From Vibrio viridaestus (GTDB taxonomy: Bacteria; Pseudomonadota; Gammaproteobacteria; Enterobacterales; Vibrionaceae), in contig NZ_RJVQ01000003.1 of NCBI RefSeq assembly GCF_003856525.1, positions 434,001-498,000 of the forward strand: a stretch of 64,000 nucleotides of DNA. The letters are read 5' to 3'. The notes beneath the pieces were generated by a model. It made no database searches, was not told the DNA's origin, and saw only the letters and a list, made by a program, of their open reading frames with translations. Positions 55,041 to 63,225 of this stretch are shown here, piece after piece. A program made the position numbers and the translations under genes. Each line of letters starts with the position of its first letter. Position 1 is the first letter of the stretch.

Positions 55041-55065
55041 AAAAGGGCGAGAGTGAATCCCGCCC
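55041..55065 (-). terminator. Hairpin between aapJ and aapQ (partial terminator or stabiliser)
   Basis: On the minus strand, GGGCGGGA and TCTCGCCC form an eight-base-pair stem (one G-T pair) with loop TTCAC, followed by TTTTCTCG. It would lower expression of the permeases relative to the binding protein. Confidence 0.6.
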
Positions 55066-55089
55066 TGTCTGTTTAGCTTAGAAAGTTAA

Positions 55090-56118
55090 TTAACGTAGTG
55101 GTGGAGCGTACATGAAGCCACCAGCATTCCATAGCGCGTTTACGCCACGAGAAATTTGAAGTGGTGAGCCTTTACCAACTGTTTTTTCAAACACTTCACC
55201 GTAGTTACCAACTTGCTTAACGATTTGGTAACCCCAGTCATCACGAATACCAAGGCCAGTACCTTTTGGACCATCTTCACCTAGGATACGAGCGATGTTT
55301 GGATCAGAAGATTTCTTCATTTCATCAACGTTTTGAGAAGTGATACCATATTCTTCAGCGTTGATCATTGCGAATAGAGTCCACTTAGCTACGTTGAACC
55401 ATTTATCATCGTCTTGACGAACTACCGGACCAAGAGGTTCTTTTGAAATGATTTCTGGTAGAACGACTGCAGTACTAGGATCTGCTAGGTTTAGACGAAG
55501 AGCGTATAGACCTGATTGGTCAGTAGTAAGAACGTCACAACGTCCTGAGTCGAAACCTTTTGCTGTTTGAGCACCTGTATCAAAAACAACTGGTTTGTAT
55601 GTCATACCACTTTTACGGAAGTAATCCGCAAGGTTAAGTTCTGTTGTTGTGCCAGACTGCACACATACTGATGCGCCGTCCAGTTCCTTAGCACTTTTAA
55701 CACCAAGTGATTTCTTGACCATAAAACCTTGACCATCGTAGTAGTTAACGCCAACGAAGTTAAGACCAAGGGCAGTATCACGTTGTAGTGTCCATGTTGT
55801 ATTGCGCGAAAGAATGTCGATTTCACCAGATTGTAGCGCTGTGAAACGTTCTTTAGCTGTTAATGGCACGTATTTTACTTTAGTTTTATCACCTAGAACC
55901 GCTGCTGCTACTGCTTGACAGTATTCGACGTCGATACCTTCCCATTCACCTTTTTCATTTGGGTTAGAAAAGCCTGGAAGACCAGTACTAACGCCACAAG
56001 TAAGGTAGCCTTGAGAAAGTACTTTGTCTAAGGTACTTTCAGCTGCTGATGCAGTTGTAGAGACAAGTGCAGCAGAAACAGCTACAGCGGAGGCTAGAAG
56101 TGTGAGTTTGTTTGCCAT
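55090..56118 (-). CDS. aapJ: General L-amino acid ABC transporter, substrate-binding protein AapJ
   Basis: Periplasmic binding protein of the polar amino-acid family, 342 residues. The signal peptide ends after 'STTASA' (about residue 25). 'LDKVLSQGYLTCGVSTGLPGFSNPNEKGEWEGIDVEY' marks an AapJ-type receptor, with 'FTALQSGEIDILSRNTTWTL' and 'LRDDWGYQIVKQVGNYGEVF' equivalents following. At this length it exceeds HisJ-type proteins, as AapJ does. Frame is open to 56175, but ATG 56118 after GGAAGGA is the start. It leads the operon behind a sigma-54 promoter. Confidence 0.9.
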   Translation of the reverse strand: MANKLTLLASAVAVSAALVSTTASAAESTLDKVLSQGYLTCGVSTGLPGFSNPNEKGEWEGIDVEYCQAVAAAVLGDKTKVKYVPLTAKERFTALQSGEIDILSRNTTWTLQRDTALGLNFVGVNYYDGQGFMVKKSLGVKSAKELDGASVCVQSGTTTELNLADYFRKSGMTYKPVVFDTGAQTAKGFDSGRCDVLTTDQSGLYALRLNLADPSTAVVLPEIISKEPLGPVVRQDDDKWFNVAKWTLFAMINAEEYGITSQNVDEMKKSSDPNIARILGEDGPKGTGLGIRDDWGYQIVKQVGNYGEVFEKTVGKGSPLQISRGVNALWNAGGFMYAPPLR

Positions 56119-56214
56119 TTGTATCCTTCCTGTATGATCCATATGTAAACAGGGTAACCCTGGTACAAGGTACATAAATGTTGTGTTTGTTTGTTATTAG
56201 CGCTGCATCTACTA

Positions 56215-56231
56215 AGCAAAAAGATTGCCAC
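56215..56231 (-). promoter_or_regulatory. Sigma-54 (RpoN) promoter of aapJQMP
   Basis: Minus-strand GTGGCAATCTTTTTGCT has the -24 element TGGCA and -12 element TTGC separated by exactly six bases, as in the consensus TGGCAC-N5-TTGC. The predicted transcript would start near 56205, leaving a leader of about 87 bases before aapJ. Confidence 0.7.
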
Positions 56232-56357
56232 TTATTAGTGCAGACTTTTTAAAGCGTAGGTAGAAATTAAAATTTTCTCAAATCTGTGGTCATTAGACTT
56301 ATAATTGAACTCTTACCTACGGGTTTTAGAATGGCGAATTGTTATTCAAATGTAAAT

Positions 56358-56384
56358 GGTGCAAATGAGTTCCATTGTGGTGCA
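56358..56384 (-). promoter_or_regulatory. Tandem NtrC-like enhancer half-sites
   Basis: Two copies of GGTGCA (TGCACC on the minus strand) start at 56358 and 56379, 21 bases or two helical turns apart. They match halves of the NtrC consensus TGCACC-N5-GGTGCA. The second is part of an imperfect full site (56368-56384). They lie about 130-150 bases upstream of the sigma-54 promoter, normal for an enhancer. Confidence 0.55.
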
Positions 56385-56574
56385 ACAGAATGTCCTGTTT
56401 TTTGTGGAGTGGCATAACTATACAAATAACTGGATAATTTGGTTTTAATGGAGTTTTATAATCAGAAAATGGTAAATATAACGCATTATTTTTACCGAAT
56501 GGCATTTTAGAGAGAGCCGTGCACGTTTTTAGGTAGGGTCATTTTGACCAGTATAAGGGAGAGTTTTAGACTAA

Positions 56575-57525
56575 ATGCAATATTTTCCACTATTTATGGA
56601 CTTGAAAGACAAGCCTGTGCTGGTTATCGGCGGAGGAGAAGTCGCTAGCCGAAAAGTAGAAGCGTTGGTCAAAGCGGGTGCAGATGTTCTTATAGTTTCC
56701 CCGCAGGTGAGCGAGACTTTACAAACATTGGTTTCAGAAGAGCAGTGCCGATGGTCTGCAAGCTGTTACGACAGCTCAGTAATGGATACTTATCCTTTTG
56801 TTCAGGTATGGGCGACAACTGACAGTAATGAGCTCAATCATCAGATACACGCAGATGCTAAGCAGAGGAATCTTCTGATTAATGTGGTTGATGATCAGCC
56901 ATATTGCGATTTTATTACACCATCTATGCTCAATAGAGGGCGTATCCAAATTGCAGTGTCAAGCGGAGGAGCATCCCCGGTATTAATTAGAAATTTACGG
57001 GAAACGTTAGAATCTGTACTACCCCAGAACTTGGCGTTGCTAGCCGACTTTGGCGCATCTAAGCGAGATTCAATAAAAGAAGCGTTACCAACCGTCGATC
57101 TCAGACGAAAATTCTGGGAGCGTTTTTTCGCTGATTCTGAAGTGAAGCTGGCGGACAATAATCGTGTTCTTGAAGTACGTTATCAGGAATTAATTAGCAA
57201 GCCAACATACGAATCATGCGAAGAAAACTGGATCATCATAGAGAAAGATGTCGAGCTTCTTCCTCTTAAGGCTTTGCGGTTTATGCAGCAAGCAGAGATC
57301 GTTTTACACAGCGATCATGATTGCCTAGCGTATTTAGAACTTTGTCGAAGGGATGCTGAACGAGCTCAATATCGAACCAAGGCAGACTTGGTTAAACTTT
57401 TGAATGAACACCGGAAGGAAAATAAGCGAATTATTGTTCTTATCCATCCGACGCTACGTTATCTTTATCAGCAATGTTCACAAGCCGCGTCATTATTTCT
57501 ACACGGACATATTGATAAGCACTAA
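56575..57525 (+). CDS. Siroheme synthase, dehydrogenase/ferrochelatase part with degenerate methyltransferase tail
   Basis: A 316-residue CysG-derived protein. Residues 1-150 form the NAD-binding bifunctional domain that oxidises precorrin-2 and inserts iron: 'LVIGGGEVASRKVEALVKAG', catalytic Asp in 'LINVVDDQPYCDFITP', and 'IAVSSGGASPVLIRNLRETLE'. Residues 150-205 are the dimerisation helix region. Residues about 218-292 echo the start of the uroporphyrinogen-III methyltransferase domain ('LLPLKALRFMQQAEIVLHSD', 'ELCRRDAERA') but lack the SAM loop GAGPGDP and the rest of that domain. It therefore should make siroheme from precorrin-2, with methylation done by a separate enzyme. Confidence 0.87.
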   Translation: MQYFPLFMDLKDKPVLVIGGGEVASRKVEALVKAGADVLIVSPQVSETLQTLVSEEQCRWSASCYDSSVMDTYPFVQVWATTDSNELNHQIHADAKQRNLLINVVDDQPYCDFITPSMLNRGRIQIAVSSGGASPVLIRNLRETLESVLPQNLALLADFGASKRDSIKEALPTVDLRRKFWERFFADSEVKLADNNRVLEVRYQELISKPTYESCEENWIIIEKDVELLPLKALRFMQQAEIVLHSDHDCLAYLELCRRDAERAQYRTKADLVKLLNEHRKENKRIIVLIHPTLRYLYQQCSQAASLFLHGHIDKH

Positions 57526-57533
57526 TAAAGCTT

Positions 57534-57570
57534 CATTGCGTGGTGAGACACTCGCCACGCAATGCGTTTT
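57534..57570 (+). terminator. Terminator after the siroheme synthase gene
   Basis: CATTGCGTGGTGAG and CTCGCCACGCAATG form a 14-base-pair stem with one wobble pair and an ACA loop, followed by CGTTTTC. It is very stable, though its T run is short, and may serve the convergent yajQ too. Confidence 0.75.
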
Positions 57571-57585
57571 CAAATATCGAGATGA

Positions 57586-58068
57586 TTAATCTCGGAAGTT
57601 ATTGAACTGGAAAGGTTGTTCGAAATCACTTTCACGAAGTGCAGCTATCACGCTTTGTAAGTCATCTCTTTTTTTGCCCGTTACACGAACTTTATCGCCC
57701 TGAATTGAAGCTTGAACTTTCAATTTTTTATCTTTAATCAATTTAACGACTTTCTTCGCTACGTCAGTTTCAATGCCTTGGCGAAAAATGACGTTTCTAG
57801 ACCAGTTCTTCCCTGTGCATTCTGACTTTTGTGCGTCAGCAGAGCGAGCGTCAACTCCGCGTTTGGCTAAGTTACCACGTAAAATATCCATCATTTGATT
57901 CAACTGAAAATCTGCTTCAGCCGCCATTTTCACTACGTCATCTTTTAGCTCGAAACTGGCATTAATGTTACGAAAGTCGAAACGTGTTGATAGTTCTCTG
58001 CTGGCATTATCAACAGCATTACGCAGTTCAACAGTATCTACTTCAGAAACAATATCAAAAGAGGGCAT
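57586..58068 (-). CDS. yajQ: YajQ family nucleotide-binding protein
   Basis: A 160-residue protein of the YajQ family: '[22 protein letters not shown]' at the start, '[19 protein letters not shown]', '[27 protein letters not shown]' at the end. It folds as two ferredoxin-like domains. Some homologues (Xanthomonas) bind cyclic di-GMP and affect transcription; others are said to bind tRNA or GTP. Nothing here tells which applies. It is a single-gene unit converging with the siroheme synthase gene. Confidence 0.92.
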   Translation of the reverse strand: MPSFDIVSEVDTVELRNAVDNASRELSTRFDFRNINASFELKDDVVKMAAEADFQLNQMMDILRGNLAKRGVDARSADAQKSECTGKNWSRNVIFRQGIETDVAKKVVKLIKDKKLKVQASIQGDKVRVTGKKRDDLQSVIAALRESDFEQPFQFNNFRD

Positions 58069-58300
58069 GGTTCACTCCTAAGGAAATCAGATTAAAAACT
58101 TTTGCTAAATATTAGGGCTGTAAGATAGCTCATAATGTCCATGATATAAACTCAAACATCGACAAAGCAGTCAATTCTGGTCAAGAGTTCCATCTTTTTC
58201 TCCTTAATCCTTTATATTTGTAGTGATTCCGCTTGTATTTATCTACTGCAGTCGGTATTTTTCCACTCATATACGATGATAATAATGAAATGGAGCAGTA

Positions 58301-59197
58301 ATGAGCTTAGAGCATCCTCAAGTTGCTAATGGCACAGTTAGTTACGGAAATGTATTCCCATCAGACATTCAGCAAGATAGTGCAATTCACTTGTACATTT
58401 CGTTGGCCGAGTTGGTGGCAGAAAGCGTATTTTATCATCCTTCTCTTGCTAATGAGGACGAGGGGAGTTTGAGCGAGCAGGAACAACAGGCGTTAAAGGC
58501 TATTGTTGGTTCGGCATCGATATCAGAACACTTTGTTTCTACTTTAGTTACCAGTATTACTGCAAAATTTAAGTCTCAGTCATATCAGTCGATTAAACTC
58601 TGCTTAAGCGACGCTGATAGTTTTGCTTATAGTGCGCTCATTGGCGGTTCCGTTGCAGAAGAGAAAGAAACTAATCCATTTATGGGTGTACGTGGTGTTT
58701 CTCGTTACGCGTCAGAAAAATATGCCACTGCGTTTTCTTTGGAGTGCGATATTGTTAAAGCTCTACGTACGCAAGGGATTGATGTTGAAATTGTCGTTCC
58801 TTTCGTTCGCGCATTAAGCGATGCAGCAACGATTATCGATCGATTGGCTGAAAATGGTCTGCCACGTGGGCTCAATGGGTTGAAGGTATCGTATTCATGC
58901 GATGTTCCGTCAGCTGCGCTTCTATCGGAAAGATTGCTTCAGTATTTTGATGGCATTGTGATTAACGTCGATCACTTAACTCAGTTTACTTTGGGTGTAG
59001 ACCGTTTTAATGAGCAATTGGAACATCTATTTAAACCAGAAAACGAAGCAGTGATATCGCTAATTGATACAGCGGTGAAGTGTGCTCACATTGCTAAGAA
59101 AGACGCATCGATCATTTACGATAACTCAGCGACAAACGACAAGTTTGAATTTTATTTAACTGAACACTGCCACGCTGATACCATCTATCGCTACTAA
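58301..59197 (+). CDS. Stand-alone PEP synthase C-terminal-domain-like protein (probable pseudoenzyme)
   Basis: A 298-residue protein resembling only the PEP-binding TIM-barrel domain of phosphoenolpyruvate synthase. From about residue 77 to 265 the match is clear: 'KLCLSDADSFAYSALIGG', 'NPFMGVRGVSRYASEKYATA', 'VEIVVPFVRALSDAATIIDRL', 'LNGLKVSYSCDVPSAALLSE', 'QYFDGIVINVDHLTQFTLGVDR'. The catalytic Cys of PpsA (in GICGQGPSD) falls where this protein reads 'IIYDNSATND', so Cys appears replaced by Tyr. The nucleotide-binding and phospho-His domains are missing. It cannot run the PpsA reaction; a regulatory or binding role is possible. It diverges from yajQ. Confidence 0.75.
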   Translation: MSLEHPQVANGTVSYGNVFPSDIQQDSAIHLYISLAELVAESVFYHPSLANEDEGSLSEQEQQALKAIVGSASISEHFVSTLVTSITAKFKSQSYQSIKLCLSDADSFAYSALIGGSVAEEKETNPFMGVRGVSRYASEKYATAFSLECDIVKALRTQGIDVEIVVPFVRALSDAATIIDRLAENGLPRGLNGLKVSYSCDVPSAALLSERLLQYFDGIVINVDHLTQFTLGVDRFNEQLEHLFKPENEAVISLIDTAVKCAHIAKKDASIIYDNSATNDKFEFYLTEHCHADTIYRY

Positions 59198-59220
59198 CTT
59201 ATTATAAGGCTTACTTCCGC

Positions 59221-60573
59221 TTAGGGAGTAAGCTCTATCTTTTCTATGTCCACGATTTTGTTTCTGCTCAATACGACTTTATAACGGTAATAATTTGGTA
59301 CGCCTTTGTGATTATTTTCTTTAATGATCAAGTTCAGAAGGTGTCTCTTTTCTACTTTTTCTTTACTAACTTGGCCATTATTTAAGATATAAATACTGGT
59401 TGCACTTTTATCGAATAAGCGTGTTAGCGGACGAAAATCGATATGGATCGTCTCTCTGGTTTCCTCATATCCCGAAAGAAACTTGGATGTCGACATTTGA
59501 GTTTCTGAGCGGTAATGGACGATTCGTTCCTCTCTCTGAACAACGCGTTTCTTGCGAATAAACTTAATTCGATCTGGTAATTCAGCCAGAGTTTTATAGT
59601 CTAGCCATTCCACTTTATGACCCACCTGTGAGCCGGTAGTGGGATCATTGTAGCGACGCTTCCATTTAGGTTTCCCTTTTCTCAACCAGCGCCACAATAA
59701 CTCCTTTAAGTCGTCCTTGAATATTTCACGTAATGCGTAGAGTAGTGACATCACAACGATAAATGATGCAGTGATTTCGCCAAGATAATCTCTTGCCATG
59801 ACAGCTGTAATGGTGACAAAAACCATAATAAAACCAGTAGCGATGCCTTTTACTGCGCGACTGATATTTTTACCTAACGAGGACATCTCTTGCTTTAAAA
59901 CAACGGGATGCTCAATAAGACGGCGAAGTAAGCGCATTTTGTTCGTCAGTCGGTTAACATTTTCTGACGCCTTTTTCGAGTTGTAGTGATTCAGTGTGCG
60001 ATGCGCTTCTTCTTTCTCTGCTAACGTAATCAGACGATTTTTAATTGTCGTGTAATCGTCGTTACGTGGTAACGTCGAAACTAAACTTAAGAAACTTTGT
60101 TCCGTATACCAAGACAAGTAATTGTCGATGTTATTGTAGTAACGCTTGATATTTTCTTCATAGGGGATTGTACGTCTCAACCTACGAAGAATATCGAGCG
60201 ATAGTTCGATTACACTGTCTATCTCATCTTCGGTAATACTATCTCCATGTTTTGTGAGGTCATGGATGGCTTTATCAAGGGCAATGACGTACTGATATGC
60301 AAATAAGCTAAGACTCACCCTGTACTGTGTGGTTGAGAGGCGCCCACGTTGCGCTAATCGGCTATGGATGAGAGGAAGAAGAATTTTATCACTGAAGTAG
60401 GTACGCTTTTGGGTAAAGCAGTTGTAATAAAATTCTGACTCATCAATGATGTTCCGTGATAAACCAATTTCACCAGGAACGAAGAGAAAGATATCAAGAT
60501 CGCACGCCTTAGTTTCAGGCATGGCGTGGGTGATTTTTAATGTGATTGCATCGTGTTTACCGACGTTAATCAA
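59221..60573 (-). CDS. Large uncharacterised membrane protein
   Basis: A 450-residue protein I do not recognise. Residues about 1-235 are soluble and mostly helical, with Arg-rich helices ('LSLDILRRLRRTIPYEE', 'NKMRLLRRLIEHP') and an early strand part ('DLDIFLFVPGEIGLS'). Two close hydrophobic helices, about 243-260 and 265-282, form a hairpin in the membrane. Residues 283-450 are soluble again and basic near the membrane ('RWLRKGKPKWKRRY'), ending in beta-rich sequence. No signal peptide or catalytic motif is seen. It is monocistronic, convergent with the PpsA-like gene with only 23 bases between the stops. Confidence 0.7.
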   Translation of the reverse strand: MINVGKHDAITLKITHAMPETKACDLDIFLFVPGEIGLSRNIIDESEFYYNCFTQKRTYFSDKILLPLIHSRLAQRGRLSTTQYRVSLSLFAYQYVIALDKAIHDLTKHGDSITEDEIDSVIELSLDILRRLRRTIPYEENIKRYYNNIDNYLSWYTEQSFLSLVSTLPRNDDYTTIKNRLITLAEKEEAHRTLNHYNSKKASENVNRLTNKMRLLRRLIEHPVVLKQEMSSLGKNISRAVKGIATGFIMVFVTITAVMARDYLGEITASFIVVMSLLYALREIFKDDLKELLWRWLRKGKPKWKRRYNDPTTGSQVGHKVEWLDYKTLAELPDRIKFIRKKRVVQREERIVHYRSETQMSTSKFLSGYEETRETIHIDFRPLTRLFDKSATSIYILNNGQVSKEKVEKRHLLNLIIKENNHKGVPNYYRYKVVLSRNKIVDIEKIELTP

Positions 60574-60723
60574 ATGAAGCTCTCCTAATCTTTATTGTTA
60601 TCTGTCTCAAGTATCCATTACTTCAACAACTTGCTTGTTGAGACAATTTATTTTTATTCTTAGAGAAAGGATATCAGAGATAAAGTATAATCTCCGCAAA
60701 TTTGATGTGAGACTGAAAAAAGT

Positions 60724-61557
60724 ATGGCCCAAATAGGAAAAATAAATAAGTTAACTGTTACTCGTATTGCTGACTTTGGAGTATTCCTCGACGCCGATGA
60801 TTTTGGCAGTGTGCTGCTTGCGAATCGTTGGTTGCCTGAGAGTGTAGAAATCGGCGATGAACTCGAGGTATTTATTTATTTTGACTCAGATAACCAGGTT
60901 GTTGCGACAACCGAAAAACCTATTGCTCAAGTTGGAGAATGGGGATTGATGAAAGTGGAAGGGGTAAACAATACTGGAGCCTTCGTCAATTGGGGAATCA
61001 AAGGTAAAGACTTACTGGTACCTTACAGTGAACAGCGTGGGCGTTTAGCTGAGGGCCAGACTAAATTAATTTATGTCTATACGGACAAAGCCTCTGGACG
61101 AATCGTGGGCACCACTAAATTCAATAAGCTGTTAGACAAAACACCAGCTCGTTACACAAGTAATCAGCAAGTCGACTTATTAGTTGCTGAACGAAGTGAA
61201 CTCGGTTTTAAAGTTATTATCAATGAATCTCATTGGGGAATGATTTTCCCAAGTGATGTATTTGGGAAAATTTTTATTGGTAAAAAACTGAAAGGTTACA
61301 TTAAGCAAGTGCGAGAAGATGGCAAAATTGACGTCTCGTTGCAAAAAGTGGGTGTCGCCAAGTTTGATGATCTTAGCGAAAAAATCCTCCAGAAACTCGA
61401 AAAAAATAGTGGCTTTCTACCACTAAGTGATAAGTCATCTCCAGAAGCGATTTTCGCGGAATTCCGCACAAGCAAAGGCACCTTTAAGAAAGCAATAGGC
61501 ACTTTGTACAAAGCCGGTAAAATTGTGATTGAAGATAACGGAATCCGTATTAACTAA
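60724..61557 (+). CDS. S1-like RNA-binding protein, CvfB/YitL family
   Basis: A 277-residue protein of the CvfB family: three S1-like RNA-binding domains followed by a winged helix. 'INKLTVTRIADFGVFLDADD' opens the first S1 unit, 'GLMKVEGVNNTGAFVNWGIKGKDLLVPYS' the second, 'RSELGFKVIINESHWGMIFPSDVF' the third, and residues about 215-277 ('FAEFRTSKGTFKKAIGTLYKAGK') match the winged helix. In Staphylococcus CvfB affects virulence-gene expression; the role in proteobacteria is not settled. It is a single gene. Confidence 0.87.
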   Translation: MAQIGKINKLTVTRIADFGVFLDADDFGSVLLANRWLPESVEIGDELEVFIYFDSDNQVVATTEKPIAQVGEWGLMKVEGVNNTGAFVNWGIKGKDLLVPYSEQRGRLAEGQTKLIYVYTDKASGRIVGTTKFNKLLDKTPARYTSNQQVDLLVAERSELGFKVIINESHWGMIFPSDVFGKIFIGKKLKGYIKQVREDGKIDVSLQKVGVAKFDDLSEKILQKLEKNSGFLPLSDKSSPEAIFAEFRTSKGTFKKAIGTLYKAGKIVIEDNGIRIN

Positions 61558-61561
61558 ATAG

Positions 61562-61593
61562 CACACAAAAAAACCCCAAATCGGGGAAGATTT
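61562..61593 (-). terminator. Terminator of rsmF
   Basis: ACCCCAAATC and GATTTGGGGT form a ten-base-pair stem with a six-base loop. On the minus strand it runs into TTTTTTTGTG. The plus-strand side has no T run, so it mainly serves rsmF, although it lies only a few bases after the CvfB-family gene. Confidence 0.8.
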
Positions 61594-61719
61594 GGGGTTC
61601 AGGGGAATGGCTCTCATAGAGCCTGCGCTAATCGGTTATCGCGGTGCGCCTTATCTATTTTAGTACACCATTTTCAAAAACGAGAACTTTTAAAGTACAC
61701 AATTCGATAACAGAATGAA

Positions 61720-63156
61720 TCAGAATAGGTTTTTATCCCTAACTAGTTCTCGCGGAAGACCATTTTTGATTCGGTTACCAACCCATTTACCTAAACCAAT
61801 CACCATTCCTGAATAACTTACTAGAACCTCACCGGCACCCGTTACGCCTTCTGGTCTTATATCTCTACCCATAAACCACTCGCGAGCATCATCTTTTACA
61901 AGATCAACAGTGACGGTGTCACAACTCGTTGTGAGAGAAGTTGCAACCTGATGTTGCCAGCGATAACCGGTTTTATGCATTTCGGCAATTTTTATTCCGA
62001 TTCTTGAAAAACGCATTTGACCGATGAAAGGTTCGAAATCGTTGGGAAATAGCCAGACTTCCTTATCTCTAATCCAAATCTGTTTATCATTTGGTATTGT
62101 GATATTAAATGTGTTCTTTAGTAAGTCATTTATCTCATTTGCTTGCTTAGCTGTTGCCTTACCAAATGGGAACTTGCCCACTTTTTTCTTTGCTTCAACG
62201 GTTGGGATTGAAGCGTTTTTACGAATTCTAGCCACAAAAAAACCTTCACTATCAAATATTTGTGGGAATATATGTAGGAAGCCTTCTGGTGTTATTGCTC
62301 GTTCGGCATTAGGAAATAAGTGGTTTAATGGTTCAAAAGTGACCGCGTCACCAAATAGTTCTTTTAGGTGATGACAAACGTGCTGATTCTCTTCAACACT
62401 CAACGCACAAGTCGAATAGACTAGTACGCCGTTAGGTTTTAATGCTTGAAATGCCGATTCAATAAGGTCTTTTTGTGTGGATGCGATTTCAGCTGAAGAG
62501 GATAGGCTCCAATTTTTTAGCGCGTCGGTATCTTTTCTGATAGTGCCTTCGCCTGAGCATGGTGCATCTAAAAGGATGGCATCAAATGATTCTGGTAACC
62601 ACTGGCCAAAGACTCGTGCATCGAAGTTAGTCAATGCACAATTGGAAATACCGCAACGTTCTATATTTGCATGCAGTGTTTTAACTCGACTGGCAGAGAA
62701 TTCATTTGCGACCAACAGATGTTTGTTATTCATGATCGACGCTATCTGTGTGGTTTTTGAACCCGGAGCTGCCGCCATGTCTAAAACAGTTGATGCGTTG
62801 ATAAGCGCGTTTTGAAGAGCGGTTACTGGCATCATTGAACTGGCTTCTTGTATATAGAAAAGCCCCGCCATATGCTCTGCTGTATTGCCTAGTGGTGTCT
62901 CCGACTCATCAGCTTCTATCCAGTATCCGAATTCACACCAAGGAATAGCTTCTAATATCCATCCTTTAGCATTGGCTTGTTTCTCAAACGATTTAATATC
63001 GATCTTTAGAGTATTAACGCGAATGCTCTTGCGTAATGGTTTATTGCAATACTCTAAAAACTGTTCAATCGTTAAATGAGCGGGAAGAAATTGCTGAACA
63101 TGCTGGATAAATTCGTTGGGGATAAAAGCGTTATTCTGCACTAGGTCGGTTCTCAT
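61720..63156 (-). CDS. rsmF: 16S rRNA (cytosine-1407-C5)-methyltransferase
   Basis: SAM-dependent methyltransferase that modifies C1407 of 16S rRNA. The 478-residue protein follows YebU/RsmF: N-terminal 'CNKPLRKSIRVNTLKIDIKS', SAM motif 'VLDMAAAPGSKTTQIASIM', 'ILLDAPCSGEGTIRKD' with the release Cys and 'LVYSTCALSVEEN' with the nucleophile Cys, and a C-terminal PUA-like domain ('GAGEVLVSYSGMVIGLGKWV'). It follows letB on the same strand, the order known from E. coli (yebS-yebT-yebU). Confidence 0.93.
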   Translation of the reverse strand: MRTDLVQNNAFIPNEFIQHVQQFLPAHLTIEQFLEYCNKPLRKSIRVNTLKIDIKSFEKQANAKGWILEAIPWCEFGYWIEADESETPLGNTAEHMAGLFYIQEASSMMPVTALQNALINASTVLDMAAAPGSKTTQIASIMNNKHLLVANEFSASRVKTLHANIERCGISNCALTNFDARVFGQWLPESFDAILLDAPCSGEGTIRKDTDALKNWSLSSSAEIASTQKDLIESAFQALKPNGVLVYSTCALSVEENQHVCHHLKELFGDAVTFEPLNHLFPNAERAITPEGFLHIFPQIFDSEGFFVARIRKNASIPTVEAKKKVGKFPFGKATAKQANEINDLLKNTFNITIPNDKQIWIRDKEVWLFPNDFEPFIGQMRFSRIGIKIAEMHKTGYRWQHQVATSLTTSCDTVTVDLVKDDAREWFMGRDIRPEGVTGAGEVLVSYSGMVIGLGKWVGNRIKNGLPRELVRDKNLF

Positions 63157-63186
63157 GATTCATTGTGGGGGGCATTATATACCGAA

Positions 63187-63220
63187 AAAGAGAACGATGG
63201 GGGGACTCATCGTTCTCTTT
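63187..63220 (-). terminator. Terminator between letB and rsmF
   Basis: AAAGAGAACGATG and CATCGTTCTCTTT form a perfect 13-base-pair stem with an eight-base loop. On the minus strand it ends TTTCTCTTTTTCGG. It starts six bases after the letB stop. Confidence 0.85.
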
Positions 63221-63225
63221 GCGGA

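Larger units (their letters stand above)
56119..56574. other. Divergent region between aapJ and the siroheme synthase gene
   Basis: These 456 bases contain the sigma-54 promoter and NtrC-like sites for aapJ (listed separately). The right half (about 56400-56574) must hold the promoter of the siroheme synthase gene. Its best ribosome-site candidate, AAGGGAGAG, lies about 12-20 bases before ATG 56575, a wide spacing. No small gene is seen. Confidence 0.5.
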
